Of a stretch of DNA of 64,000 nucleotides, positions 1 to 11,939 are shown piece by piece. How positions within the stretch are numbered: the stretch's first letter is position 1; each line of letters starts with the position of its first letter. Where the stretch lies: contig QAOA01001436.1 in NCBI GenBank assembly GCA_003255065.1, forward strand, positions 503,842 to 567,841, given 5' to 3'. Below the pieces are notes generated by a model. That model made no database searches. It saw nothing but the letters and a program-made list of their open reading frames with translations, and was not told the origin of the DNA. This DNA comes from Cercis canadensis. Its lineage: Eukaryota > Streptophyta > Magnoliopsida > Fabales > Fabaceae. The translations under genes were made by a program, and so were the position numbers.

Positions 1-17
1 TGTGTGTGTGTTATGTT

Positions 18-799
18 GGCACTTTGACCTAATTATTAGACAATTGTTATACATTAAAACATATTTACATAAATAATATAATTTTTTAAAATTTAAAAAC
101 AAAAACAAAAAACTGATTTGGACAGGGTGAGGTGCACCAAACATGCCGTGGGCCAAGTTGCGTGTCCGCGGTGTTGCCTTTAACCACAGGTTGATGAGGA
201 CTTAGAAGCGCACCGTGGAGTGCTGCTGGACCATACCTCAGGGGAACACTGCCAAACGGGTCATAGACGGTGAAAGGCAGTGTTTGAGGACGGTGTTACT
301 GAAGGAACCGATGCTATTGCTGCTCAGGTAGGGGTGGTATTGATACTGATAATAAAGATGTTTGCGTTTCGTTCATCTTCTTCATTAAGCCTTAGGCGTT
401 CTAAGTTTTTCCACACCCAAACCTCTCTGGGGTTGCTTTTTCTGGTTTGGACCCTTCCCATTGGACCTTCTGCCTTTGCCTTTGCTGGGTTCAGCTCTAT
501 TTTCTTTAGAACCGCAAAGGGGTTCCATGGTATTGTCATGGGTGCTGTTTTGCTGTCTCTGCCCACCAAGTCCCTAGCGCCGTCACCCTCTTTTTGATGC
601 AGAGTGGACACGCAAGATGGGTGGGGCGGTGGGACACACCGCTTGGCCCACGGCATATTTGGTGGGCTCTGCATTGTCCAAATCAATTTTTCTTTTTGTT
701 TTTAAATTTTAAAAAATAATATTATTCACATAAATATGTTTTAATATACAACAATTGTGTAAAAAGCTTCTAAAACTACAATAACTAGATCAAAGTGCC
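18..799. mobile_element. Long-TIR DNA transposon, non-autonomous (MULE-like)
   Basis: The segment starts with ggcactttga and ends with its reverse complement tcaaagtgcc. The two sides can be followed as inverted repeats for roughly 150 bases (about 18-165 and 610-799): an AT-rich outer part, then a GC-richer inner part containing the shared stretch gccgtgggccaag. The centre (about 250-600) has higher GC than either flank and encodes no protein I recognise, although a minus-strand frame is open from 686 to 324. Long TIRs around a GC-richer core resemble Mutator-like or Pack-type elements, but I could not find a convincing target-site duplication, so the superfamily is a guess. Confidence 0.7.
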
Positions 800-1090
800 C
801 AAATATGTCTTCCATAGTAATTCTGGATTATTTCTTGATACGTGCCAATATGATAATCATGAAGATAGTTATATGTCTATTAATTCCTCAGCGCCAGTCA
901 TTGAAGTACGAATATGGAACTGCGCCTCACCCTGCAGTTCACTTCACAAACTCTTTTTTTTTTTTTTTTTTTTATTTTTTTTTCTGTCATTAGATTAAGA
1001 AAGGTAAACTTTTTAACCAAGAACATTAGAGAAATGAGGAATCGAGGTTGAGAACTGAATATTATGTTAGATCATATAGAGCAGTTGTTC
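800..1090. other. Intergenic, with a T-tract
   Basis: No gene seen. The only notable feature is an uninterrupted run of about 20 T near 954-973, followed by more T-rich sequence. The two short forward frames overlapping it have no family resemblance. Confidence 0.6.
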
Positions 1091-1675
1091 ATTAATTTGT
1101 TCACTTCACAATTGATAGACATTATAAGACCCTTTCAAATTACATTCTTTAATCAGTAAAAGAAAAATATAAGAAAAAAACTTCAATAATAGCATAGGAT
1201 TTCTGTGCATGAAACCAGCAAATTCTTCAGTAAAATCTTCCCCTCTATCAGAAAACTCATGATTCCTGCAGTGCTCCAACAATGTATTAGAGATTGCATT
1301 TTCCTGACTAACCTCTGAAAATAAACCATCCTTCAGAGACACATCAACTCCACCATTTTCATGACTCCAAAGCTTCCTATTCACACTTCTATGCTGGCGT
1401 AGTTCAAGTTCTGAGAAACCTGGCTCATTGAAGTGGGCGACTCAATAATTGATTCATATCTAGGGAAAAAGTCCAGCGTGCGTGATTCAGATGTGCAATG
1501 CAATGTAATTCAAAAATGAATTTAAAATACATTATATTAAAATTTTGAAAATTACTATAAAAATACATTAAAATTTTAAAAATATTTTAAAAAGTTACAC
1601 AAACAGAATAATTTAAAATTAACATTTCAAATACACTCTACAAAATACCTCATACAAACACACCCTAAACAAATT
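1090..1675. mobile_element. TIR element copy 1 carrying captured sequence
   Basis: The right side (about 1500-1675), read in reverse, begins gggtgtgtttgtatgaggta, matching the left end of the element at 13672. The left side (about 1130-1180) shares a near-identical block with 13840-13892 (cattctttaatca followed by an A-rich stretch). Between these shared blocks the two elements hold unrelated sequence: here about 1180-1500, there an ACC oxidase exon piece. This is the pattern expected of a non-autonomous TIR family that picks up gene fragments. The left TIR of this copy is not recognisable, so it may be truncated or deleted on that side. Confidence 0.55.
1180..1440 (-). pseudogene. Captured coding-like fragment, origin unknown
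   Basis: On the minus strand a frame is open for more than 80 codons across this stretch and ends exactly where the shared element sequence begins. The residues look like real protein (mixed charged and polar, for example EPGFSELELRQHR and RGEDFTEEFAGF) rather than translated AT-rich DNA. There is no in-frame ATG at a sensible place; the frame only opens on GTG. I do not recognise the family. It is best read as an exon piece carried inside the TIR element. Confidence 0.35.
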
Positions 1676-2355
1676 GTCTGTTTACAGTTTAGACCCTATG
1701 TAAAAGAAAAATTAATGCCAGAGATTTCATTTAAAATATAAAAATACATATTATATGTAAAAAAATTTCATACGTCATAGGATTGCAGCTTACTACTTTA
1801 CTAATTTACTGCTCAAAATTCTTTTTCTAGACATTGTAACGAAGCGGTCTGTCATTTCTTTTATGGATTTAATTAAACAGAAAGAAGAGTGTTCAATCAT
1901 GTCGTTCAACCCGCGGCTCTGCCTCTTGTTTTGTGGTTAATTTGTCGTTTTCATTATTGTATTATGTGTTAAATCATTCAAATGCCTATTCACTGCAAAA
2001 GTTATTGATACTTCGAGAAACAAATATAAATAGAAACTAAAGAAATTTAAAACAAATCATAAAGGAAATCGTGAAATACTTCTCAAATGAAGAACTTTTA
2101 TTGAATACCACTAATCAATAATACAGAAGATTAAGTCGACATAGAAGGAGGAAGGTGAGGAGCCTTCCATCAATTATTGGAATAATAATAGCCTCGGAGG
2201 ATATGAAAGAAACATTGATGAACATACATTGGCAAAGGGCAAGTGCCAACGAAAGTTGCAGAGTCCAAACACAACAACATGGATAACTAGCAAGGATAGA
2301 ACTTATATATGAAGTAGCTTAAAAGAAAATATGAGACTAGGTAGACAGTGGAGAT

Positions 2356-2751
2356 TTAAGCGCACTGGAAGCCCTTGGGGACGCCCTTATATCCACAGAC
2401 GTTAAGAAGCAAACTCAACTTAACAGGAATGTTAAGGATGATGCCAAGGATATTAGCTTTGAGAGCAGTGCAGAGGCACACAGCAGCTTCAAGATCAACA
2501 AGACCATCAAGGAGGCTGCAGCATGGCAGTGTTGGTGGACTTCCAACCTTAACGTCCACCAACTTCAACACATTGGCACACACACCAAACTTAAGGGTAT
2601 CCCTTGGGCAAGTTGGCTGCTTGTAAGTTGGTGGCTTTGGGACAGGTGGGTGTTTGGGAACCTTTGGGGGTGGTGGGCAAGGCACATAGGTGGAGCTAAC
2701 CACAGTGAAGAAGAGGAGATTGAGAGAGAGAAGGGCAGCTTTGGAAGCCAT
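2356..2751 (-). CDS. Hybrid proline-rich protein, 14 kDa DC2.15-like (8-cysteine motif)
   Basis: An intronless 131-residue secreted protein of the hybrid proline-rich (HyPRP) group of the plant lipid-transfer/2S-albumin superfamily. Residues 1-20 form a hydrophobic signal peptide, 24-48 are a short Pro/Lys/Tyr-rich linker ([16 protein letters not shown]), and the rest is the eight-cysteine domain with the C, C, CC, CLC, C, C order seen in DC2.15. Length and single-exon structure are usual for the family. Such proteins sit in the cell wall or at the plasma membrane and are tied to wall strength, development or stress; the exact role cannot be read from sequence. The start is the first ATG after a good TATA box, giving a 5' leader of about 55 bases. 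Confidence 0.93.
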   Translation of the reverse strand: MASKAALLSLNLLFFTVVSSTYVPCPPPPKVPKHPPVPKPPTYKQPTCPRDTLKFGVCANVLKLVDVKVGSPPTLPCCSLLDGLVDLEAAVCLCTALKANILGIILNIPVKLSLLLNVCGYKGVPKGFQCA

Positions 2752-2836
2752 TTGATTTCACAAAGTTACTCTCAAGTTACTTGGAGTCTTTGTGGTTTGG
2801 TGTGTGAGCGATGAAGTTGGAGAGGCATGCAAGGGG

Positions 2837-2844
2837 TTTTTATA
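2837..2844 (-). promoter_or_regulatory. TATA box of the HyPRP gene
   Basis: TATAAAAA on the minus strand, about 86-93 bases upstream of the HyPRP start codon, a typical distance for a plant gene with a short leader. Confidence 0.7.
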
Positions 2845-2879
2845 GGTGGAGGATTTGTGGGTTTCTTCGGGTCTTAACG

Positions 2880-5800
2880 TTAACGTTAATTAGGAGGCCC
2901 ATGTGAACACGTTGGATGGAAACTCATGAAACAACTGGCACAGCAACATGGAGGATATGCTTTGGGGGGGACTATCAAGTTTGTAGCCATCTCCATTGTT
3001 TAGTTGTCAATTAGATCCCTCATGACATAATTTTATACGTATTGGTCTCTTAAAATTTTCATAGTTGCCCATTTTAAATGAATTATAGCATAAGATATTG
3101 CAGGTTATTTGTCTCATCTTTTATTAATTATATGGAGAATTATTTGAGGCCGAGGATTTTTCATGTTCTCACTGTATTTGTCACTTAGCTTACCACTTTA
3201 CTTGTTGTGTCGCTTGTGAAAGAAACTGAAACTGACCAAATCTGTTCAGGCATACTTAACCAAGTTTTCCATTTGGGTGAAACAACTAACTCTAGTGAAT
3301 CAAAACAATAAAAGCATCATAGTGAAATTTATAATTAGTTACTCTGATCACTTCCTCTTCTTCTTAATTTGTATTTTCATTTTCTTCCTTCTCTTTCTAT
3401 GAGATTTGCATCTACTGTTGATTTACCTAGATTAATTTGTTAACTTGAAATTTAATTGAAGGGAATGTGAGTAATAATGTAAGTCAAGTCTGAGGAATGA
3501 GGATGTCCAGATCAGCCGACATGTGAAGGATGCAGCAACTATCATCACTTAGCCTAAAAAATAGAACCTGGAAACATGATAAGGGTGCATGATCATTGAT
3601 AATAAGCAGAATTTGGGTAGGGGATGGTAATCGATATTGATGTGCCAGAATTGACAGTGTGCTGTAACTGGAGTGGAGTGCAGGACAGCACATGGGCATG
3701 GACCTTCTAGATGCTCAAAATTGATTGCCAGGATTAACTCTAAAGTCATTGTTAAGGTTGTTACAAAAATTGTCAATTAACTCCCTGATTCATTAATTAA
3801 ACCTTTGTTATGATATGTTTGGAAAGATTACTTGACCTTGGCTCCAGAAAAAAGTGAACACAGAAGTAGCATTACCGCAAAAATGAAGTCGGGAGTTAGG
3901 GTAAGTGCCATGAAACTCAAATTAATGAACATATATCTGCCGAGTGCCGTAACTAAAAGAGGTATTCTTGAAACCATTTCAACTTTTAACAATACCATGC
4001 CTTTGAATTAAGGATAGCTTATGGAAATTCATCAACCATGAATTGAAATTTATTATTATTATTATTATTATTATTTTAAGCAGGGTGTGATGAACTCTTG
4101 ATAACAGCTCTCGTGGGCACCATCTATCCCATCCAAATAAAGCAATGAGATCATTTTCCATCAGGTACATACATCTCCACCTTAAAATCTTGGGATTGGA
4201 TGACACTTGGTTTATTCCTCACTAGATAATGTAAACGCAAGACTTTAATACTTGTATTTGTATGCTTTCATCCACTTCGTGATTTTGAGTTAACTCTAAA
4301 TTTCCATAAAGACTGCGAATTAAAATCTTGAAAAACTCGTGGACAAAAGGTAAACTCCACTGTTTATCTTAGTCACAGCTCTCACTCTCAGTGTAGTAAA
4401 GTCAGCATTATGGCCCCTACAAAACGATAAAATAGCAAGTGTTATAGTATAGCAGTATTAGGCCATTCATGGAGCAGTATTCCTAGCTCCTACATTTTCC
4501 AGTAATGTGTTATTCCAATCTCATACACACACGGTATCTCAAATTCAATCCCCTGAAAAAAAAAAATTTGCCAAATCATTTTCATCTAAAACTCTACAGA
4601 GGAGTGCGTAAACCCAAGGGGTGTGTCAACTTGTTGTTCCACGCATGGATTTCCGTAGTGAAATTAAGTTGACTTGGATCAATATTATTTCTCAACGCGT
4701 TTGCATTATCACCGTGTAGTCTATTCTATTGTTGACAAAATTTACTATGGTTTTTAGGAGGTAGCGGTGCACCAAGAACGAAAGTGGAGCCCCATGTTCA
4801 ACTTGCTCAGAGTCATCATCATATATATATTTGACTACGATCCTTAATTTGTTTCCGACTGAAAACATGGATCCAAATCGCATACATCCCATAGAGTCAA
4901 AGAAAATGATATTCATAATCAACCATCGAATATATTCTTAAAATCTTCAATGATAATACATTAATACGATTTTCATTGACTTTTTATTCAGCTCCATCAC
5001 CCGACCTTGCCAGTCATTCCAATCTCTAGGCGGAAAGGAAGAAAGCACACGCCAAGTTCCTGTTATGCATAGGTGCACACACGCCGGTGGACGGTGAAGA
5101 GTGAAGACTAAGTCTGAATATATATTATATAGATATAATTTTTGAGAGAAAATTTGGTTCAGTTCTTATTAATAGATATAATTTTCACTTTAGATCTTAA
5201 TCAAGTTTCATGATTAAAACAACCACCATATATACAAAACACCTCGAAATTAATCACATATTTCATAAAATAATTACTAAATTCAAACTTCAAAAGAATC
5301 AAAAGTGAATTTTTTCTAATTATCACAAGGAATAGATTCACTAAGCTCTTTCATTTTTATCCAGTCAATAACTCTAACAAGTAACAACAGCATAATCCTG
5401 CCAATACCCAGTTCTCAACTCTCATCCAGTCAATGCAAAATGTTACCATCCACATTTATGTTTTTCTTTTTTTGGGCCTTGCCATGTATTAGCGGTGGGG
5501 GAAACGTATGTGTATACAAGGATTGGTTTTTTATTTTCTGGTCCGGCTGGAAATGGATTTGGTCTAATCCAAGTTAAAAGATTTTCCTTTTTGGACTACG
5601 AATCCCAGTTAAAGTTTTAAACCGAAAACGAACAACCCAAACCATAGCAATTTGGGCTTATTATTCGGCCCTTTTATGGACACTTTAAAGAAAAGAACAA
5701 AACAAAAAGCCATAGATCTGCTAATGAATTTCATTCTCAGCTCATTGAGATCGGGACAAGGTTCAATTTTTCCCATTTGTAAATGAAGTTTTCTTAATTC

Positions 5801-5940
5801 CATGGAGTACAGAAATGAACCAAGAATAACAGCCCATTCCATTCAATAGCCACCACAAGTAAGTACTCGAGAATGAAGACATAAGCATGAGACTGAAAAA
5901 ACAAAACCAGTTTCGGCTCTTCCATTCAAGAAATTGGTTT
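2880..5940. other. Gene-free intergenic stretch
   Basis: Three kilobases without a gene I can support. Frames on either strand stay under 80 codons and resemble no family. It contains an (ATT)n microsatellite at about 4052-4076 and AT-rich sequence. The part from about 5700 to 6036 is probably the 3' untranslated region and downstream flank of the NDUFB8 gene. Confidence 0.6.
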
Positions 5941-5944
5941 CACA

Positions 5945-6283
5945 TGATCCATTATTTAGAACTACAAGGGAGTACAAATAAAACAAAAGAGAACAGATAT
6001 ATCAAACAATTGCTCATTCCATTGCCTTTGATTTACCTATGGCTCACCACCAAGTTCCACTCGCAGATTGTCATATGGATACACTTTGGGTGCCTGATCA
6101 CAAAGACAATAATGATCCATTATTTAGAACTACAAGGGAGTACAAATAAAACAAAAGAGAACAGACATATCAAACAACAATTGCTCATTCTATTGCCTTT
6201 GATTTACCTATGGCTCACCACCAAGCTCCACTCAGAGATTGTCATATGGATACACTTTGGGTGCCTGATCACAAAGACAATAA
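5945..6283. repeat. Tandem duplication containing the last NDUFB8 exon
   Basis: Two adjacent direct copies, 5945-6112 and 6113-6283, nearly identical apart from a 3-base insertion and scattered substitutions. Each copy contains a full 57-base terminal exon of the minus-strand NDUFB8 gene with its own splice acceptor. The copy nearer the rest of the gene has an internal stop; the farther one is intact. Confidence 0.92.
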
Positions 6284-8988
6284 ATAAATATTTCAGCATG
6301 AGAATTATTAAATCTTTGCACAAAGCAGAATTTGACATGAAGCTTCAAAACCAGAAGAATATCAAAGAAAAAAAAACAGAATAATAAAGTCCTTCGATAC
6401 AGGAAAGATTGACTTGGACTGGGATACATGGAGAATATATAGACCAGACTTAGGAAACAGAAGAGATAATACTCCATGCGCCATACACGACTCCAGTGAT
6501 CAAAATCGCTTTACAAATCGTTTTAAAAAGTACACAAAGTAGCAGGCTGCTACCAAGTTTTGTCATTTTCAGCGTATGTTAAACAACTCTCCGTGAACCT
6601 CTGCAGGCTAATGCTCTCTGTCTTCCCTCTTTCTGTACAATTTGTTTTCTGTTATTTAACAGGTAAAGTTCTACAAGATAACTGCTCTTAGCCATCTTCT
6701 TTGAACTTATGGCAAGTAATCCTCCTTAATGGAAGGGATAGAGGGTAATATGACAGGTACGATACAGCCATGCCTGTGTGTTATATACAAAAACATCATG
6801 CAATCACGTGAAGCCCAAGATCACTTATTTCATAAATTCCTAAATAGGTTTATGGTTTCTAATGGCACCAATTATGAATCCCAGAATGGAGTCTTGACAA
6901 CGTCATCTTGGTAAAAATAAGGGATTCAATGAGAAACCAGTCTAGCAGCCAATTCATGTCACAGGTTGGGTGTAATATGAATCAAGTTAAAAAATTGATG
7001 TCATTACATTCATATAAACCAGTCTTTTTTTCTAAATTCCTTTAACTGTCTCTCAACAAGATCAATTAGAATTTAGAGACTAAAGAGGACCTTCCCACTA
7101 CCTGCATCTTACCCTTCACCATCTAAGTCATTTGCAAATGGTATAAAGACAGATGTCACCGCTAGGTTTAAGAAATATCCATAGCTATAGGTCTGTAATT
7201 TTCTCTTCATATGTACATTTTTTAGATGAAGAAGCAAAGAAGACCTTTCCACAACCCTATACTACATTTTACACCAGAGTGATTCAGCCTTATGACCATT
7301 TCTAGATAAGTGAAGTTGCTGGCAAGATCTTTCTACTTGGAGAATAACAGGCAATAGATCCAGCAGATAAGAGGCATGGATTGAATAACAATTCAAAGTA
7401 CATTCTCTAGGTATGCCGTGATAACATTAAGATCTAATTAAACTTGATGATCATAGCTCGAACTTAGCAATACAATCCATTAACAACAGACTATAATATG
7501 TTAATGATCGCATAAATTAGAAAGACGATGCAATTCTTGTAATCTTCTCTACAAGATTTGAACCTATGTCCAGTCCATCGTTATCACTTATCAGTAGTAT
7601 AGTATCAAAGCATCAGCAAACGCCAATAAATTTTTTTTTCTGTTAAGGGGAAAGTCGAAACGTAGCAAAACAAAACCAATTCCCAAATAATGTATGCGAC
7701 AGTCGTCCACTATATTCAGGAGGAACAACATACTTCCAAGTTTGTAGTACATTGTAATGCATTTTAACCTACTAACATCAAGATATCTACCAATAGAATA
7801 TTCTGCAAATTGAAAGGATCTATATATGATCAATATTTTCCAAAAAAATAATGAAAGAAAATAATTAGAATGAGAAACCAAAAGAATTTAATAAAAATGA
7901 CATATAGAGTAAGCGTTCTAAGATTGATAGATTTTATAGAAATCACATTTCAAAATTAGTTAGCATCCTAAAATTTTATGAAAGTACTCATCAACGGAAA
8001 AAGTAATCTATAATCAAGATAATAATTTAGATTTCTCTTTATATTAAAGAGCTAAGATCATGGTCAGTGTTAATTGAGGTAGACAAATAGAACAAAGTCT
8101 CTTGGAAGTTTAACTCTCCAAATATGTTTTTGTAGATATAACACCTATGCGCCAACTAAAATCTGTCAGTTAATTTATTTTTTAAAGTTTGACCTATTAC
8201 ATAAATTAGAAAGACGATGCAATTCTTTGTAATCTTCTCTACAAGGTTTGAACCTATGTCCAGCCCATCGTTATCACTTATCAGTAGTATAGTATCAAAG
8301 CATCAAGAAACGCCAATACATTTTTTTTTCTGTTAAGGGGAAATTCGAAACGTAGCACAACAAAACCAATTCCCAAAGAATGTATGCGACAGTCGTCCAC
8401 TATATTCAGTAGGAACAAGTTCGAGTTTGGGGCTTACAAATGGTGTCTTGGAGGCTTTATCATTCCACACAGCCAATAGTCCGAGAGATGCAAAAAATCC
8501 CAATCCCCCGCATAGCCAGGCCAATGCTTCATACTGGTTTTAAAAAATAAAACAGAAAAGTAGAAATCAAACATGTGTATGCATATAAAACAAAAGGAGA
8601 CACTATTACTTGGATATTATCTTGAAATTTTCATAAAGTAAACAGAAAAAATAAGGACTAATAAATGAAAATTCTTACCTTTCCAACAGTATCTGCGATA
8701 CGATCTATACAGGGTTCGGGAAATGGAGTCCCGTTGTCCCACACCAGCTCATCATTTACAGGAAGCTGAAATAGATAAAATGTTAAAGGGATTCCACATA
8801 ATTTTGTTTCAAAATCAACAAAGGGCATAAAGGCTTAGGTTAATACGGACAGGTTTGTCGGGGACAAGAGGTTTGCCGACGGGGAGGCCCATGCCAGCTC
8901 GGAGGCGAAGGGAGGAGGCCACAGAGCGGCCAACCACACCGTTTCCGCCCAAGATCCTCGACGCTGCGTTCGTCAATCTCCCTGCCAT
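6037..8988 (-). CDS. NDUFB8: NADH dehydrogenase (complex I) subunit NDUFB8/ASHI, mitochondrial
   Basis: Accessory subunit of the membrane arm of mitochondrial complex I. Exons (minus): 8851-8988, 8679-8765, 8438-8533 and 6037-6093, giving 125 residues, the length I recall for the Arabidopsis protein. Every junction has GT/AG and every phase is 0. Residues 1-46 begin MAGRL and carry the conserved GMGLPVGK and VPDKP; exon 2 encodes NDELVWDNGTPFPEPCIDRI; exon 3 encodes one membrane span (WLCGGLGFFASLGLLAV); exon 4 encodes VYPYDNLRVELGGEP. An upstream in-frame ATG at 9093 would add 35 residues, but MAGRL matches the family start. Intron 3 is 2.3 kb. It contains a second exon-4 copy at 6208-6264 with a good acceptor but TGA in place of the Arg codon (6232-6234). 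Splicing there would drop the last eight residues. Confidence 0.9.
7511..8418. repeat. Direct repeat pair inside NDUFB8 intron 3
   Basis: About 218 bases at 7511-7728 recur at 8200-8418 in the same orientation with only a few differences. The second copy ends about 20 bases short of the exon 3 donor site. Together with the duplicated last exon this shows at least two separate local duplications within one intron-exon block. Confidence 0.9.
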
Positions 8989-9099
8989 GATTTCCCTTGA
9001 TCCTTCGTTTCCTCCACAATCATACACGCTCTTACTACCAGTCCAATGCAACACAGAAGCAAAACTTGAAGATGCTATACGACTTCGTTTCAAGCGTCA

Positions 9100-9990
9100 T
9101 TCCCTACTCTTTTTTCTCGTTCTCATTTAAGTTATCTTAACAAATTGGACAGTTGAGCTGAAAGTCCAGCAAGTAACAGTATCTTAAATTGGGCTGTCGT
9201 GTATGAGATGGTATGAGGATTAGAGATGGCGATCGGGCTGACCCAATCCAATCGGATCGATATAAGTATTGGGTCGGGCCGGGCCGGGCCAGTTCAAATT
9301 TAATCGGACTGACATATACAAGGAACTATAACTTTTGTGCGGATACAAATTTAATATTAATGTTTGAGAAAAATAAAAATGTTATCAAGTTTTGAGGTGT
9401 CCCTAGGCATGGATGTAGGCAGGACCTTAAAAACTCTTATGTTTTTCCCTTTTTTGGGTTATAAAGTTTGATCATCGTGCTCCTTTTTCTTTTCCCTTGG
9501 TAGGCTACGATTATGCTCAGTTTTGTACAAGTGGACCAGTTTAACTGTTTACGACTAGATTTAGTACTTTTCGCTAATAAAAATATTTTGGCAATGACCC
9601 CACATATCACATATCCAAGATTTGGAAAGGCAAAAAGGAAATAAGATGGACAACATAGCCATTATAGCAAAATTAGCAATTAATTTGACTGGTTTAGTAT
9701 ATCTCAAGAGTCAAGATCCAGCCTGGTGTGGTAATTATATGTATGATTAGGACGTGGTAATAGTTTAAAAACAAAAGCTAGGAAACAGAGCGAGCTATAT
9801 TATATGATTCTTCCATGGCTTTCTTGGGCACGTTCAAATCAACAATCCAAGCAGTGGGTGACGCCAGTGACGGAATACTCTTTTACCTTATTTAAAAAAA
9901 TATATAAAGTATTGAGCCAAAGAAGTTAAATAGATACAAAAAAAATACATTATTTAAGTCAATTATTTGCCGGAAGAGGGTGTTGAGTTT
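9100..9990. other. Intergenic between NDUFB8 and LDH
   Basis: No gene seen. Around 9225-9300 there is a short repetitive stretch (gggtcgggccgggccgggcc) of the kind found in plant MITE remnants. The remainder is AT-rich and includes the 3' flank of the LDH gene. Confidence 0.5.
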
Positions 9991-11352
9991 TCAAATCCCC
10001 AACTGAGTCTGCAGGTGGAGGATGGTGTTGGCGGAATCCCTGAGCCTCTGTGCTTCCTCTTGGGTCAAGTGCACATTGGTTACACCGAGTACTCCTCCTC
10101 TACCAAGCTGTGCGGGCAAACTCAAATAGACTTCCCCACCATCAATGCCATGAAATCCCTTTGCCAGAACCGACACTGCGTGGATCTTCCTTTGGTCTCT
10201 AAGAATAGTTCGGGCCAAGCTGGCCGCCGAGTAACCTATAGCCCAAGAAGTATAGCCTTTCAGACTAATCACTTCATAAGCGCTGTCTATCACTGCTTTG
10301 TGTATGTTCTCCAGTGTTTCTTTCTCATACGCAATTTGTTGACTCTTCAGAAAGCTTAGCACCGGAACACCCCCAACGCTAATGCTAGACCACAGCGCCA
10401 CCGAGCTGTCCCCGTGTTCCCCCACTATGTAAGCCTACAATTACAACAAATAACCACATCATCATCATTATAATTATAATCTAGTGCACTACTGCTTATC
10501 CTCGTCATCTTCCGTGAAAATTTAAAAGCTTCCACTATTGTGGAGCAAGTGAAACTGTAGTGGGATACCACAACTAATACACACGATAGCATTCAATATC
10601 AGATTAATGACACAAGATTAAGTTCAAATTCTTTTTTAATCGGGAAATATTTTCTTAAATCAAAAGAACTGAATAATTTGAATTTAGTAGTAGGAGACTT
10701 CTGACATTAAATTAAATAATTTTTTTAAAAAAAGAAACTTTACCTGGACATCCTGGGCGTTGACGTCGAGATGATCGGCAATGAGGAAACGGAACCTGGA
10801 TGAGTCCAAGTTGGTACCCGATCCAATGACACGATTGGGGGGGAACCCGGAGAGTTTCCAGGCCACGTAAGTCAGCACGTCTACCGGATTCGAAACGATC
10901 AGCATAACAGAGTCCGGGGAGTAACGAGCCAGTGGGGGTATGATCTTCTTAAACAGACTCACGTTCCTCTGCAACAGATTTAGCCTCGACTCTCCCACGA
11001 TCTGCCGAGCACCAGCGGTGACGATGCACAGATCGGATCCGACGGTGACGGCGTAATCAACAGAGGCGTGGATCTTGGTGCGGGGGAGAAAGGCGGCGGC
11101 ATGCTGCAAGTCAAGCATCTCTCCTCGGAGCTTATCGGGGTTCACGTCAACGAGGGCGAGCTCGTCGGTTAGGTCTTGAGTGAGGATGGTTTGGGCAATG
11201 GCCATACCCACGTTGCCGGTGCCAATGACGGAGATCTTGTTGTGGCGTTTCGTGGGAGAGGGAGGGGCAGCATTCAGAATGGGCTTGAAGAATGATTGAC
11301 TTAGGTCCAGGCCACCTGGACCAAAAGACGATGCTGAACCGCTCTTGTGCAT
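9991..11352 (-). CDS. LDH: L-lactate dehydrogenase (NAD+-dependent)
   Basis: Cytosolic enzyme interconverting pyruvate and L-lactate with NADH/NAD+, used in plants mainly under low oxygen. Two exons, 10744-11352 and 9991-10434, join at phase 0 (GAT GTC CAG / GCT TAC ATA) through a GT-AG intron of 309 bases to give 350 residues, the usual plant length. The Rossmann motif [10 protein letters not shown] is near residue 43. The loop [14 protein letters not shown] carries the Gln typical of lactate rather than malate dehydrogenases, and the Arg pair for substrate. SNPVDVLTY and the catalytic-His motif GEHGDSSV (just after the junction) are intact. An N-terminal extension rich in Gly/Ser/Pro precedes the core. 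All key residues are present, so the gene looks functional. Confidence 0.96.
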
Positions 11353-11423
11353 CCTTGATTTTTTTTCTTTGTGCTTGTCTGTGTTTCTTTTCTTTGCAGG
11401 GGAAGGAGGACCAAGATCGCAGA

Positions 11424-11430
11424 TTTTATA
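11424..11430 (-). promoter_or_regulatory. TATA box of the LDH gene
   Basis: TATAAAA on the minus strand, about 72 bases upstream of the LDH ATG, implying a leader of roughly 40 bases. Confidence 0.6.
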
Positions 11431-11939
11431 GTCTCAACTCAAGCTCTGCAGATTTGAAACTTGGGAAATGGGAAAGAATAAGTTCGAGAGTTTGGGTGGG
11501 GGAAAAGGCAGGGTTTTAATTTCCACAGTCAAACCTTTCTCGAAGCAAATGTCTAAAATGGGGGGTACGACTAAAATATTTTTTGTTGTTAGAAATGCAA
11601 CAATTGAAAGTGACACACTCATAATTAATTGAGTGACAACAAATTTTTTTGGTTATTTATATAATTAGTAATTTGATTTATTATAAATATAATATGTAAT
11701 TATGTTAAAATTTTATTACTGTCAATCAAATTATACTAATTATAAAATAATATCCTACAAATTTTTTTAACTATTTATAAATCAGTTTCAATTCATTTAA
11801 TTTTCTTTTTGTTTAGTATTTAAGATTTAGAGTTTAGGATTTTATGATTCATTTGAGATAATTTTATAATTATTTTAACTTTTAGGAAAATTTTGTAATT
11901 ATCTCAATTTTATGGCAAAATCATAATTCAATAAATATA

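Noticed and set aside
324-686. 120-codon minus frame in the first TIR element
   Set aside because: No family match and it crosses into the terminal repeats; kept only as part of the element.
5887-6384. 165-codon forward frame
   Set aside because: It is the antisense of the tandemly duplicated NDUFB8 last exon; its internal repeat comes from the duplication.
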